From Marivivens geojensis (GTDB lineage Bacteria > Pseudomonadota > Alphaproteobacteria > Rhodobacterales > Rhodobacteraceae): a DNA stretch of 64,000 bases. Where the stretch lies: the NCBI RefSeq assembly GCF_023540835.1, contig NZ_JALKCU010000001.1, positions 124,001 to 188,000 on the forward strand, in the 5' to 3' direction. Each line of letters opens with the position of its first letter. Within the stretch, counting starts at the first letter, position 1. A model generated the notes under the pieces. That model saw only the letters and a list, made by a program, of their open reading frames with translations. It was not told the origin of the DNA and made no database searches. A program made the translations under genes and the position numbers. Below, in pieces: positions 1 through 7,736 of the stretch.

Positions 1-896
1 ATCATCGGCGCCGCTTTGCCAAAGGCCCCCATCGGCACGACCCCGATAGCCTGTGGATCTTCAGCCACAAGGTTGGTCATCTCAAGCCCCACACTAACGC
101 GGGTGGCATCTTCGACCGCATCTGAGTCACCCAAAACCATGGATTGAAACCCATGCGCTTGATCAGAGTTTTCCGTGGCCAAGATAGGATGGACTATCCC
201 ATCATCCCCCTTGAGGTCGGACCAGTTCGTAACCTCACCACTGAACACAGACGACAAAGCATCCAGAGAAATGGATTTGACAGGTTGGAGCGGGGATACA
301 ACGGGCACCAAAGCATCGAGCGCCAATATGCGCGCGCGACCATTCGCGTTCAGCGCCCCTAAACCCGCAGCCATCGATGCTGCGTTTTCTGCCGACGTCG
401 CAGGACGTGCGGACATGACCACATCGGCTGTTCCACTGCGTTGCATTTCAAAACCAACCGAACTCTCGTTCAACGCGAAATAGACCTGTAGTTCGGGCGC
501 ACCGAGAGGCCCAATCTGATATTGCAGTGCACTTTCGCCTTCGAGCGCCGAGATATTCAGGTTCCGTTGCCGTCCGTATGCCTCGACCAACGCAGGAAGA
601 AGGACCTCGCCAATGCGGGGCGATCCTGCAAACCGAAGCTCGGCCGCCCCATTCGGTGCAGGGCAACGCAATCCCTCGCAAATCACGCCTGCATAGGCGA
701 CGGTCACAACGCCATATTCGGTCCGCAGGCGCATGTAGTCGCCATCAAAGCTTAGGACATCACCACTAATCGCGAGTCCACCCTCTGTCCGTAGATTTAC
801 GGGTTCAGCAATGGCGATGTCATACGCAAAGAGCGCGGCCAAAACAGCCGCGCCAATGCATTTCAAATTCAGGTTCTTACAACTTATACGCGTCAT
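1..896 (-). CDS. Phosphate-binding (PstS)-like periplasmic protein, C-terminus cut by window edge
   Basis: Reading the minus strand from the ATG at 896 gives an open frame that runs off position 1, so only about 298 N-terminal residues are seen. It starts with a Sec signal peptide (charged start, hydrophobic stretch, AIA cleavage near residue 30). A later part (IGEVLLPALVEAYGRQ, then LDALVPVVSPLQPVKSIS and the segment FSGEVTNWSDLKG) looks like the type 2 periplasmic-binding fold of PstS-like phosphate-binding proteins. In this group such domains are often followed by an OmpA domain, but that part would lie outside the window. Its ATG overlaps the TGA of the upstream gene (ATGA at 893-896), so the two are probably translationally coupled. 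The exact ligand is not known. Confidence 0.75.
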   Translation of the reverse strand, partial: MTRISCKNLNLKCIGAAVLAALFAYDIAIAEPVNLRTEGGLAISGDVLSFDGDYMRLRTEYGVVTVAYAGVICEGLRCPAPNGAAELRFAGSPRIGEVLLPALVEAYGRQRNLNISALEGESALQYQIGPLGAPELQVYFALNESSVGFEMQRSGTADVVMSARPATSAENAASMAAGLGALNANGRARILALDALVPVVSPLQPVKSISLDALSSVFSGEVTNWSDLKGDDGIVHPILATENSDQAHGFQSMVLGDSDAVEDATRVSVGLEMTNLVAEDPQAIGVVPMGAFGKAAPM

Positions 897-1921
897 TTCG
901 CGGCGAGTGTTAAGTCCGTGAACATATTTTTCAACACAAGAAAGTCTCCAACTGCATCGCAGTCCGGCATAGTGACTTGTAGGTCAACAGCTTCGGCGTC
1001 GTGCTCTGGCCCGATCTGGATGCTTTGGGCTGCAACTTCCCGTCCGCAGTTGCGGATCGTGATCGACGCTTCAACGCTAAGCTCGATCGCTCCGCCAGAC
1101 GCAGAATGAGCTGTCGGGTAGGTATAGACCTCCGCGATCAGAGGTTCTGGTAAGTCGTCATTGCCGAGCCGCACAAGGAAACCCTGCCCATTCGCCGCAG
1201 CACTTGGTGACCGAGGTGCATCCATCCAGACATGACCGTCCGCCCCAAACTCAGCACCAAACTCAAAGGCATGGATACCGACCGCTGCATTGCCCTGCCA
1301 CTGCAGAACCGCGCGGTCCAAGTCTGCGACATCAGGAACTGTCACGCTCGCTACCGCGCCCATGCCATCGTCGAAAGCCGCAATAAATACGGCGTTTTCA
1401 GTGAGAGCTGGAACTTCAGCCGCAAACTGGCCGTCCTGATCTGTCGCGACAGAGAACATCATACCCTGATGATGAACAGTGAACCGCGCCTGTGGATAGC
1501 ACGAGGCGTCCACCGTCAGATTTACCATGCCATATGCAGTCGCTTCCGCCGCCATTTCAGGCACACAGTCGACGTTCAACGCGATCTCATCCGAGAGCTC
1601 GGAAATTGGATCGTCGGGGCCCGTTGCGGCGACAAGAATCGGCACAATGTCAGTCACGACAGGATCAATGCTGGCGGGCACCTTCAATTCTGTCACTTGA
1701 ACCTCAGGTGCGACCATGAATGGGCCAGCGTCTTCTGGCAGGGCAACATCGCGCAGCGCCACAGATGGCTCAACTAAAACGGTGCTCTGAACGGGTGCAG
1801 GCAGTGCCTCAACATCAGTCGAACGTTCAGCAAATGCATTGCCGTTTTGCATAACAAAACCAACGGCAAGAGCAGCCGAAAACGTGACGCCAGCAGTCAT
1901 CATTTTTCTAGAGCGGGACAA
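893..1921 (-). CDS. Uncharacterised exported protein next to secA
   Basis: This is a protein of about 342 residues that I cannot assign to a named family. The chosen start is a TTG at 1921, preceded by GGAGGG at good spacing. A GTG at 1939 and ATGs at 1903-1906 are alternatives, and all give the same export signal (SRSRK, then a hydrophobic stretch ending NAFA). The mature part begins with an acidic Pro/Val-rich stretch of about 100 residues. A carboxypeptidase-regulatory-like or Ig-like beta region follows (VNLTVDASCYPQARFTV, then DQDGQFAAEVPAL), with several cysteines that could form disulfides in the periplasm. Homologues may carry the misleading name 'translocase' because they neighbour secA; nothing in the sequence supports a translocase. 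It is coupled by ATGA to the binding-protein gene downstream. Confidence 0.7.
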   Translation of the reverse strand: MSRSRKMMTAGVTFSAALAVGFVMQNGNAFAERSTDVEALPAPVQSTVLVEPSVALRDVALPEDAGPFMVAPEVQVTELKVPASIDPVVTDIVPILVAATGPDDPISELSDEIALNVDCVPEMAAEATAYGMVNLTVDASCYPQARFTVHHQGMMFSVATDQDGQFAAEVPALTENAVFIAAFDDGMGAVASVTVPDVADLDRAVLQWQGNAAVGIHAFEFGAEFGADGHVWMDAPRSPSAAANGQGFLVRLGNDDLPEPLIAEVYTYPTAHSASGGAIELSVEASITIRNCGREVAAQSIQIGPEHDAEAVDLQVTMPDCDAVGDFLVLKNMFTDLTLAAK

Positions 1922-2036
1922 TTCACCCTCCACCAACACTTAAATTCAGTTTTCAACCTAGAGGTGGAAGATGGTGTTAGCTGGACCTGACTAGGGAAAG
2001 TTCTGGGCTGAATTGGGGCGAAATTGCTCAATGGAC

Positions 2037-2070
2037 CGAAAAGGCCGGCGTCATTGCTGACACCGGCCCC
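2037..2070 (-). terminator. Rho-independent terminator of secA
   Basis: Arms 2043-2053 and 2058-2068 form an 11-bp stem (GGCCGGYGTCA type, one G-U or mismatch) with a TTGC loop. On the minus strand the stem is followed by TTTT. It begins 23 bases after the secA stop codon. Confidence 0.75.
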
Positions 2071-2092
2071 TAATTTCACCAGTTACTAAAGC

Positions 2093-4789
2093 TCAGAACT
2101 TGCCGTGGCAGTATTTGAACTTCTCGCCCGAACCACAGGGGCACGGATCATTGCGCGACGGATCACCCCAAGTCGTAGGGTCGTTCTCGTCAAAACCGGG
2201 TTTTGCATTCGCTGCAGGATGCTTTGGCTGTTCCGCCGCTGCAGCTGCCGCCTGCGCCTGACGTTGCTGTTCCACCATCTGCCGCAGCATCTGTTCTTGC
2301 TGCTCTTTGGACATCGGCTGAATGCGCGAAAGTTTCTGGGTCACATCCTCACGCAGACCATCCAAAAGGCTTTCGAACAGCTGGAAGGCTTCTGTCTTGT
2401 ATTCATTGAGCGGGTCACGCTGCGCATAACCACGGAAACCAACGACAGACCGAAGGTGTTCGAGCGTCAACAAATGCTCGCGCCATTTACCATCGATGGT
2501 TTGAAGCAGGATCTGCTTTTCGATCTGGCGCATAGTCTCTGCACCAAAGGCTTCGGCCTTTTCAGCCATAAGCGCATCGGTAGCCTCGTAGAGACGGTCG
2601 CGGATGTCGCTGTCGTCTACGCCCTCTTCAGACGCCCAATCAACAACAGGCACGTCAACGCCCAGCTTGTCGAGACACGCAGCCTTCAGGCCCTCTGCAT
2701 CCCACTGGTCCGCATAGGACCGCGCGGGAATGAATTGATCGACCAGATCGTCAACAACGTCCTGACGCATATCGCCAACAATCTCGGACAGGTCCGCCGC
2801 TTCCATGATCTCGCGACGCTGTTTAAAGATCACCTTACGCTGATCGTTCATCACATCGTCGAATTTCAAGAGCTGCTTACGAATGTCGAAGTTGCGACCC
2901 TCGACCTTGGCCTGAGCACGTTCGAGCGACTTGTTCACCCACGGGTGGATGATCGCTTCGCCCTCTTTCATGCCAAGGCCAGAGAGAACCTTCTCCAGAC
3001 GCTCGGACCCAAAGATACGCATGAGGTCATCGTCAAGCGACAGGAAGAACACCGAACGACCTGGGTCACCCTGACGACCCGAACGACCGCGCAGCTGGTT
3101 GTCGATACGACGAGACTCGTGCCGTTCCGTTGCCAGAACGAACAGGCCGCCAGCCTGTTTAACCGCCTCTTCGTCACCCTTGTGCGCTTCTTCGATCTGC
3201 GCACGGATGGCTTCAGGGTCAGCCTCAGGGTTCGCAGCAATCGCTTCGAGAACTTTATGTTCAACGTTACCGCCGAGCTTAATGTCGGTACCACGGCCTG
3301 CCATGTTGGTCGCAATCGTCACAGCACCGAGTTTACCTGCCTCTGCAACAATCTGCGCTTCTTGCTCGTGCTGACGCGCGTTCAGGACGTTATGCGGGAT
3401 TTTCGCAGCGGTCAAAAGCTGCGACAGGAATTCCGATTTTTCAATCGAGGTCGTGCCGACAAGGATAGGCTGGCCTTTTTCATGGGCGATGCCGATCTCT
3501 TTAACGATGGCGTCAAACTTTTCCTGTGCCGAGCGGTAAACCTGATCGTGTTCATCTTTACGCGCAATCGGGCGGTTGGTCGGAACCTCAACAACACCGA
3601 GACGGTAGATCTCCATGAACTCGTCGGCTTCGGTCATTACCGTACCCGTCATGCCGCCCAGTTTTTCATAAAGGCGGAAGTAGTTCTGGAATGTCACCGA
3701 TGCGAGTGTCACGTTCTCAGGCTGGATCGCACAGTTTTCTTTGGCTTCGATCGCTTGGTGCAGGCCATCGGACAGACGACGACCCGCCATCATACGGCCT
3801 GTGAATTCGTCGATCAGCACAACGTTGCCGTCACGAACGATGTAGTCTTTGTCCTTGGTGAACAGCTTATGGGCGCGCAGACCTTGGTTCACGTGGTGAA
3901 CAATTGTGGTGCTTTCCGGATCGTAGAGCGACTGGTCAGCGGGCAGAATACCCGCAGTCCGCAGACGTTCTTCGAGGAATTCGTTGCCCTCATCGGTAAA
4001 AGTGACCTGACGAGACTTTTCGTCGATGGTGTAATGCGTTTCAGCCAGCTCAGGGATCAATGCATCAATGGCTTTATAAAGCTCCGAACGGTCTTGCGCC
4101 GGACCCGAAATGATCAGCGGAGTCCGCGCTTCGTCGATAAGGATAGAGTCGACCTCGTCCACAATCGCGAAGTAATGCTGACGCTGCATCATCTGGCTCA
4201 ACTCTGACTTCATGTTATCACGAAGGTAATCGAAACCGAGTTCGTTATTCGTCGTGTAGGTGATGTCGCAAGCATAAGCCGTGCGCTTTTCGTCTTCGGG
4301 CTGCTGGGGAACCACAACGCCAGTTGTCAAACCCAAAGCACCATAAACTTTGCTCATCCATTCAGCGTCACGACGAGCAAGGTAATCGTTCACCGTCACA
4401 ACGTGAACGCCTTTACCTGTGAGCGCATTCAGATAGGCCGCGAAGGTCGCCATAAGCGTTTTACCTTCGCCTGTCTTCATCTCAGAAATGTTACCTTGAT
4501 GCAGGAAAATCCCGCCCATCAACTGCACATCAAAGGCCCGCAGACCCAATGCGCGTTTGGCGGCTTCGCGACAGTTTGCAAATGCCTCGGGCAGCAGCGA
4601 GTCGAGTGATTCCCCGTTCTCAATACGTCCTTTAAATTCGTTGGACTTTTCGATCAGCTGTTCATCTGTCAGCTTCTCGAATTCGGGCTCCAGCGCGTTG
4701 ATCTTTGCGATGATCGGCTTGGTTGCCTTGATCTTGCGGTCGTTCGCGGTGCCAAACACCTTTTTGGCCAGCGTTCCGAATCCCAGCAT
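2093..4789 (-). CDS. secA: Preprotein translocase ATPase SecA
   Basis: SecA is the motor of the Sec pathway: it binds preproteins and drives them through SecYEG using ATP, at the cytoplasmic face of the inner membrane. The 898-residue length is normal. Visible are the Walker A motif MKTGEGKT (104-111), the DEAD-type Walker [13 protein letters not shown] near 210, the helicase motif [14 protein letters not shown] near 500 and the conserved [12 protein letters not shown] segment. The C-terminal zinc-binding tail holds C883, C885, C894 and H895, the site that contacts SecB and lipids; a secB gene is present at 52.4 kb. It is a single gene with its own promoter upstream and terminator downstream, divergent from the parvulin gene, which also acts on exported proteins. 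Confidence 0.98.
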   Translation of the reverse strand: MLGFGTLAKKVFGTANDRKIKATKPIIAKINALEPEFEKLTDEQLIEKSNEFKGRIENGESLDSLLPEAFANCREAAKRALGLRAFDVQLMGGIFLHQGNISEMKTGEGKTLMATFAAYLNALTGKGVHVVTVNDYLARRDAEWMSKVYGALGLTTGVVVPQQPEDEKRTAYACDITYTTNNELGFDYLRDNMKSELSQMMQRQHYFAIVDEVDSILIDEARTPLIISGPAQDRSELYKAIDALIPELAETHYTIDEKSRQVTFTDEGNEFLEERLRTAGILPADQSLYDPESTTIVHHVNQGLRAHKLFTKDKDYIVRDGNVVLIDEFTGRMMAGRRLSDGLHQAIEAKENCAIQPENVTLASVTFQNYFRLYEKLGGMTGTVMTEADEFMEIYRLGVVEVPTNRPIARKDEHDQVYRSAQEKFDAIVKEIGIAHEKGQPILVGTTSIEKSEFLSQLLTAAKIPHNVLNARQHEQEAQIVAEAGKLGAVTIATNMAGRGTDIKLGGNVEHKVLEAIAANPEADPEAIRAQIEEAHKGDEEAVKQAGGLFVLATERHESRRIDNQLRGRSGRQGDPGRSVFFLSLDDDLMRIFGSERLEKVLSGLGMKEGEAIIHPWVNKSLERAQAKVEGRNFDIRKQLLKFDDVMNDQRKVIFKQRREIMEAADLSEIVGDMRQDVVDDLVDQFIPARSYADQWDAEGLKAACLDKLGVDVPVVDWASEEGVDDSDIRDRLYEATDALMAEKAEAFGAETMRQIEKQILLQTIDGKWREHLLTLEHLRSVVGFRGYAQRDPLNEYKTEAFQLFESLLDGLREDVTQKLSRIQPMSKEQQEQMLRQMVEQQRQAQAAAAAAEQPKHPAANAKPGFDENDPTTWGDPSRNDPCPCGSGEKFKYCHGKF

Positions 4790-4907
4790 GTTCTCTCCGC
4801 GCCCTCAATTTGGGGCCTAATGACGTCGTTATGATGAGGAGGTTGCTTGTCGCTCACAGCAGCAACGCCTAAACAGGTGACAAGACGGCCCCTCAATGCC
4901 TCTTCGG

Positions 4908-4936
4908 GATGTAAGGGGAGGGCCATAAAGTGTCAA
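4908..4936 (-). promoter_or_regulatory. Probable sigma-70-type promoter of secA
   Basis: On the minus strand there is a perfect -35 TTGACA (4931-4936), a 17-base spacer and a weaker -10 TACATC (4908-4913), giving a leader of about 115 bases before the secA ATG. This is a motif match only. Confidence 0.45.
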
Positions 4937-4974
4937 CGCTGCGGGGCTTTCGCGGCCGAAATGGGAAAGATTTG

Positions 4975-5817
4975 ATGAAGAAATTCGCTACATTCGCAGC
5001 AGTAAGTGCCCTCGCCCTCTTTGCGGCTACTGCACAGGCTGAGGAACCGACCGGAAATACCGTCGTCGCGACTGTAAACGGCACCGATATCACGCTGTCG
5101 CACATGATCATCACCATGGCGCAACTGCCCGCCCAATATCAGCAACTCCCGCCCGAAGTTCTCTGGGACGGTATCCTTGAACAACTGATTCAGCAGCAGT
5201 TGCTCGCCGACGAAATGACTGACCTGCCTGCACGCGCTCAATACGCGATCGAGAACGAAACCCGTTCGATCAAAGCGGGCGAACGTATCTCTGTTCTGTC
5301 CGAAGCTGCAGTCACAGAAGAGACTCTTCAGGCTGCTTATGACGCGCAATTCGCGGACGCAGAGCCGACACCTGAATACAACGCATCGCACATCCTCTTG
5401 GCCACCCAAGAAGAAGCGCTCGCCGCGAAAGCTCGCGTTGATGCAGGCGAAGACTTCGCAACAGTCGCTACCGAACTGTCGACAGGTCCATCTGGCCCGA
5501 ACGGTGGCCAGCTCGGTTGGTTCGGCCCAGGCATGATGGTCGAGCCGTTCGAACAAGCCGTTGTCGCAATGGAAGTCGGCACTGTGTCCGAACCTGTTGA
5601 GACACAATTTGGCTGGCACATCATTAAACTGAACGAGACCCGTGATCAGGCAAACCCGACCCTCGACGATATGCGTGATGAACTCGCCGCTAAAATCCAA
5701 GAGGAAATGATCACCACCTATCTCGCTCAGATCACCTCTGACTCGGACATTACACGCATCGAAGCTGGCTCGATCGACCCAGCCGCTCTCACCAACCTCG
5801 ACCTGCTGGAGCAGTAA
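4975..5817 (+). CDS. Periplasmic parvulin-type peptidyl-prolyl isomerase
   Basis: This is a 280-residue exported foldase that catalyses cis-trans isomerisation of prolyl bonds in the periplasm. I start at ATG 4975, which follows GGGAAAGA and opens directly into a signal peptide (MKKFATFAAVSALALFAATAQA). A GTG at 4930 in the same frame would bury the signal. After an N-terminal helical part (about 25-125) comes the parvulin domain: NASHILLATQEEA, then SGPNGGQLGWFGPGMMVEPF, and QFGWHIIKL, all hallmark segments. The C-terminus has a helical tail. It is divergent from secA and 4 bases upstream of argJ, so it probably heads a ppi-argJ-mutT-small ORF transcript. It is related to PpiC/SurA/PrsA types, and which client it serves is unknown. 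Confidence 0.93.
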   Translation: MKKFATFAAVSALALFAATAQAEEPTGNTVVATVNGTDITLSHMIITMAQLPAQYQQLPPEVLWDGILEQLIQQQLLADEMTDLPARAQYAIENETRSIKAGERISVLSEAAVTEETLQAAYDAQFADAEPTPEYNASHILLATQEEALAAKARVDAGEDFATVATELSTGPSGPNGGQLGWFGPGMMVEPFEQAVVAMEVGTVSEPVETQFGWHIIKLNETRDQANPTLDDMRDELAAKIQEEMITTYLAQITSDSDITRIEAGSIDPAALTNLDLLEQ

Positions 5818-5821
5818 AACT

Positions 5822-7036
5822 ATGCCCGTCTCGCCTCTTGCCCCTGCGGCATTCCCCGACCTTCCGGTCATTGATGGCGTCCGTTTTGCATCGGCTATGG
5901 CTGGTGTGAAATACAACAACCGCACCGACGTGATGCTGGCCGAATTGGTCGAAGGCAGCACCGTTGCGGGCGTGTTCACCCGCTCGGCCACACGTTCGGC
6001 GAACGTTTTGGACTGTCAGGCCAAGAACGGGAAAACTCAGGCGGGACGCGCCGCCATTATCGTGAACTCGGGCAACTCGAACGCGTTCACTGGCGCGCGC
6101 GGTGTAGAAGCCGTCGACGCTCTTTGCGCAGGCGTTGCAGAACAGACTGGCATCGACGCTGACCGCATCTTTACCTCGTCGACTGGCGTGATTGGCGAAC
6201 CCCTGCCTTACGACCGCATCACCGCGAAAATCGGCGAACTATCCGCAAACCTCAACGCGGGTGGCATCGAAGGCGCTGCGAAGGCAATCATGACCACTGA
6301 CACCTTCCCCAAGGGGTCCGCGGCTGAAATCACCGTGAAGGGACAGACGGTCAAGATTGCGGGCATCGCCAAAGGTTCAGGCATGATCGCGCCAGACATG
6401 GCCACCATGCTCGTCTACATTTTTACAGATGCGAAGATCGGATATGAGGCACTGCAGGGCGTTCTGTCAAAACTCACCAATAAGACCTTCAACTGCATCA
6501 CCGTCGACAGCGATACGTCGACCTCTGATACGCTCCTCATCGGTGCTACGGGCGCGTCTGGCGTTGATGTCTCTGACAATGCTGATTTTGAGGCCGCGCT
6601 CCACAAGGTGATGCTCGACCTGTCTCATCAAGTGATCCGCGACGGCGAAGGCGCAACGAAATTCGTAGAGATCCAAGTTACGGGCGCGGCGAGCGACGCA
6701 GACGCAAAACGCGTGGGCCTTTCAGTCGCAAACTCTCCTTTGGTGAAAACCGCAATTGCTGGCGAAGATGCCAACTGGGGTCGTATCGTTGCCGCTGTTG
6801 GTAAATCTGGCGCCGAAGCCGACCGTGATCGTCTCTCCATTCGATTTGGCGACATCACCGTGGCTGAAAATGGATGGCGCGCGCCGAATTATTCCGAAGC
6901 TGACGCAAGCGCTTACATGAAAAACGCTGAACTGATCATCGGTGTTGATCTCGGTATCGGGACTGGCGCGTCAACGGTTTGGACCTGTGATTTGACCTAC
7001 GAATACATTAGGATCAACGCGGACTATCGCTCGTGA
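5822..7036 (+). CDS. argJ: Bifunctional glutamate N-acetyltransferase / ornithine acetyltransferase
   Basis: ArgJ moves the acetyl group from N-acetylornithine to glutamate, and in the bifunctional form also uses acetyl-CoA, in the arginine pathway of the cytoplasm. The protein is 404 residues, normal for the family. The proenzyme cuts itself before a threonine: the motif KGSGMIAPDMATML is at 184-197, so cleavage is expected between A194 and T195, with T195 as nucleophile. TSSTGVIGEPLP (118-129) is the conserved oxyanion-side segment. The start ATG follows the parvulin gene by 4 bases, and the stop overlaps the GTG of the Nudix gene. Arginine synthesis is represented again by argG at 28.5 kb. 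Whether it is mono- or bifunctional cannot be read from the sequence. Confidence 0.97.
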   Translation: MPVSPLAPAAFPDLPVIDGVRFASAMAGVKYNNRTDVMLAELVEGSTVAGVFTRSATRSANVLDCQAKNGKTQAGRAAIIVNSGNSNAFTGARGVEAVDALCAGVAEQTGIDADRIFTSSTGVIGEPLPYDRITAKIGELSANLNAGGIEGAAKAIMTTDTFPKGSAAEITVKGQTVKIAGIAKGSGMIAPDMATMLVYIFTDAKIGYEALQGVLSKLTNKTFNCITVDSDTSTSDTLLIGATGASGVDVSDNADFEAALHKVMLDLSHQVIRDGEGATKFVEIQVTGAASDADAKRVGLSVANSPLVKTAIAGEDANWGRIVAAVGKSGAEADRDRLSIRFGDITVAENGWRAPNYSEADASAYMKNAELIIGVDLGIGTGASTVWTCDLTYEYIRINADYRS

Positions 7037-7437
7037 CGAAGAAAATCATCCTCGTTTCAGCAGTCGCGCTCATCGACGTCGATGGGCGCGTCCTGCTTGC
7101 GCAACGGCCCGAAGGAAAGTCCCTCGCGGGCCTATGGGAATTCCCGGGTGGTAAAGTCGAAGCAGGCGAAACGCCCGAGGCAGCGCTGGTCCGCGAACTC
7201 CACGAAGAACTCGGCATCGAAACGTGGAATTCCTGCCTCGCGCCGCTGACGTTTGCCTCGCATAGCTATGACGATTTCCACCTGCTGATGCCCTTGTTTG
7301 CGTGTCGGCGCTGGAATGGTACACCGCAGCCCAAAGAGGGACAAAAACTGGCTTGGGTCCGCAAGAATCAACTGAACGATTACCCGATGCCGCCAGCCGA
7401 CATTCCGCTCATCCCAATTCTACGCGACTGGCTCTAA
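7033..7437 (+). CDS. mutT: MutT-type Nudix hydrolase (8-oxo-dGTP diphosphatase)
   Basis: This 134-residue protein fits MutT, which hydrolyses 8-oxo-dGTP to the monophosphate and so prevents A:T to C:G transversions. The Nudix box GX5EX7REUXEEXGU is complete at 40-62 (G40, E46, R54, E55, E58, E59, G61). The short length and the N-terminal ALIDVDGRVLLAQRPEGK also fit MutT. The start is a GTG overlapping the argJ TGA (GTGA at 7033-7036), so translation is probably coupled to argJ. The same pairing is seen in related genomes, as far as I know, but has no obvious metabolic reason. Other Nudix substrates cannot be excluded. Confidence 0.9.
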   Translation: MTKKIILVSAVALIDVDGRVLLAQRPEGKSLAGLWEFPGGKVEAGETPEAALVRELHEELGIETWNSCLAPLTFASHSYDDFHLLMPLFACRRWNGTPQPKEGQKLAWVRKNQLNDYPMPPADIPLIPILRDWL

Positions 7438-7471
7438 AATCATCCTTTGGGATAGCTATTTTTCACATCTG

Positions 7472-7511
7472 CACCTCAGGTAGCTTTACCTCTAGGCGAC
7501 AACCTGAGGTG
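7472..7511 (+). promoter_or_regulatory. Hairpin hiding the ribosome binding site of the 44-residue ORF
   Basis: CACCTCAGGT (7472-7481) and ACCTGAGGTG (7502-7511) are perfect 10-bp inverted arms around a 20-base loop. The right arm contains the only Shine-Dalgarno sequence (GAGGTG, 7506-7511), six bases before the ATG at 7518, so the folded RNA would block initiation. A second ACCTC at 7488-7492 in the loop could pair with the same Shine-Dalgarno instead, giving a possible alternative fold. It has no U-tract, so it is not a terminator. It could also be an operator at the DNA level. Confidence 0.6.
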
Positions 7512-7517
7512 TTAGAT

Positions 7518-7652
7518 ATGTACCGTACAATTATTATCGGCAGCAGTGTGTCCTTGCAGGGCAAGTTTCTGCGCGATGCGGATAACGGCAACGTTGTAAT
7601 CAGCGTCGGCAACCGCACTTACGTTGGTCGTCCAGCAAACGTTGCGGCCTAA
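7518..7652 (+). CDS. Small uncharacterised protein, 44 residues
   Basis: This short gene encodes MYRTIIIGSSVSLQGKF and a further 27 residues, ending RPANVAA. It has no signal peptide, membrane segment or cysteine. The alternating hydrophobic pattern (TIIIGSSVSLQG, NVVISVGNRTYVG) suggests a small beta-barrel or beta-sandwich fold. The ATG is preceded by a strong Shine-Dalgarno sequence that lies inside a hairpin, and a strong terminator follows 28 bases after the stop. Such a compact unit with its own regulation makes a real gene more likely than chance. It lies 80 bases after mutT in the same direction and may share its transcript. I do not recognise a function. Confidence 0.6.
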   Translation: MYRTIIIGSSVSLQGKFLRDADNGNVVISVGNRTYVGRPANVAA

Positions 7653-7680
7653 CTTCGGAACCTTTCCGATATGACAAAGA

Positions 7681-7717
7681 AAAAGGGACGGTCCGCTTTG
7701 GACCGTCCCTTTTCTTT
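7681..7717. terminator. Strong bidirectional terminator between the small ORF and infB
   Basis: A 14-bp perfect stem runs from 7681-7694 (AAAAGGGACGGTCC) to 7700-7713, with a GCTTT loop. The A-tract on one side and T-tract on the other make it work in both directions, for the plus-strand small ORF and for infB on the minus strand. Confidence 0.92.
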
Positions 7718-7736
7718 TGCGCGAAACGCGGCCTGA

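Noticed and set aside
2105-4207. A 700-codon open frame antisense to secA
   Set aside because: It mirrors secA codon use, has no family motifs, and secA is certain. GC-rich coding DNA often gives long antisense frames.
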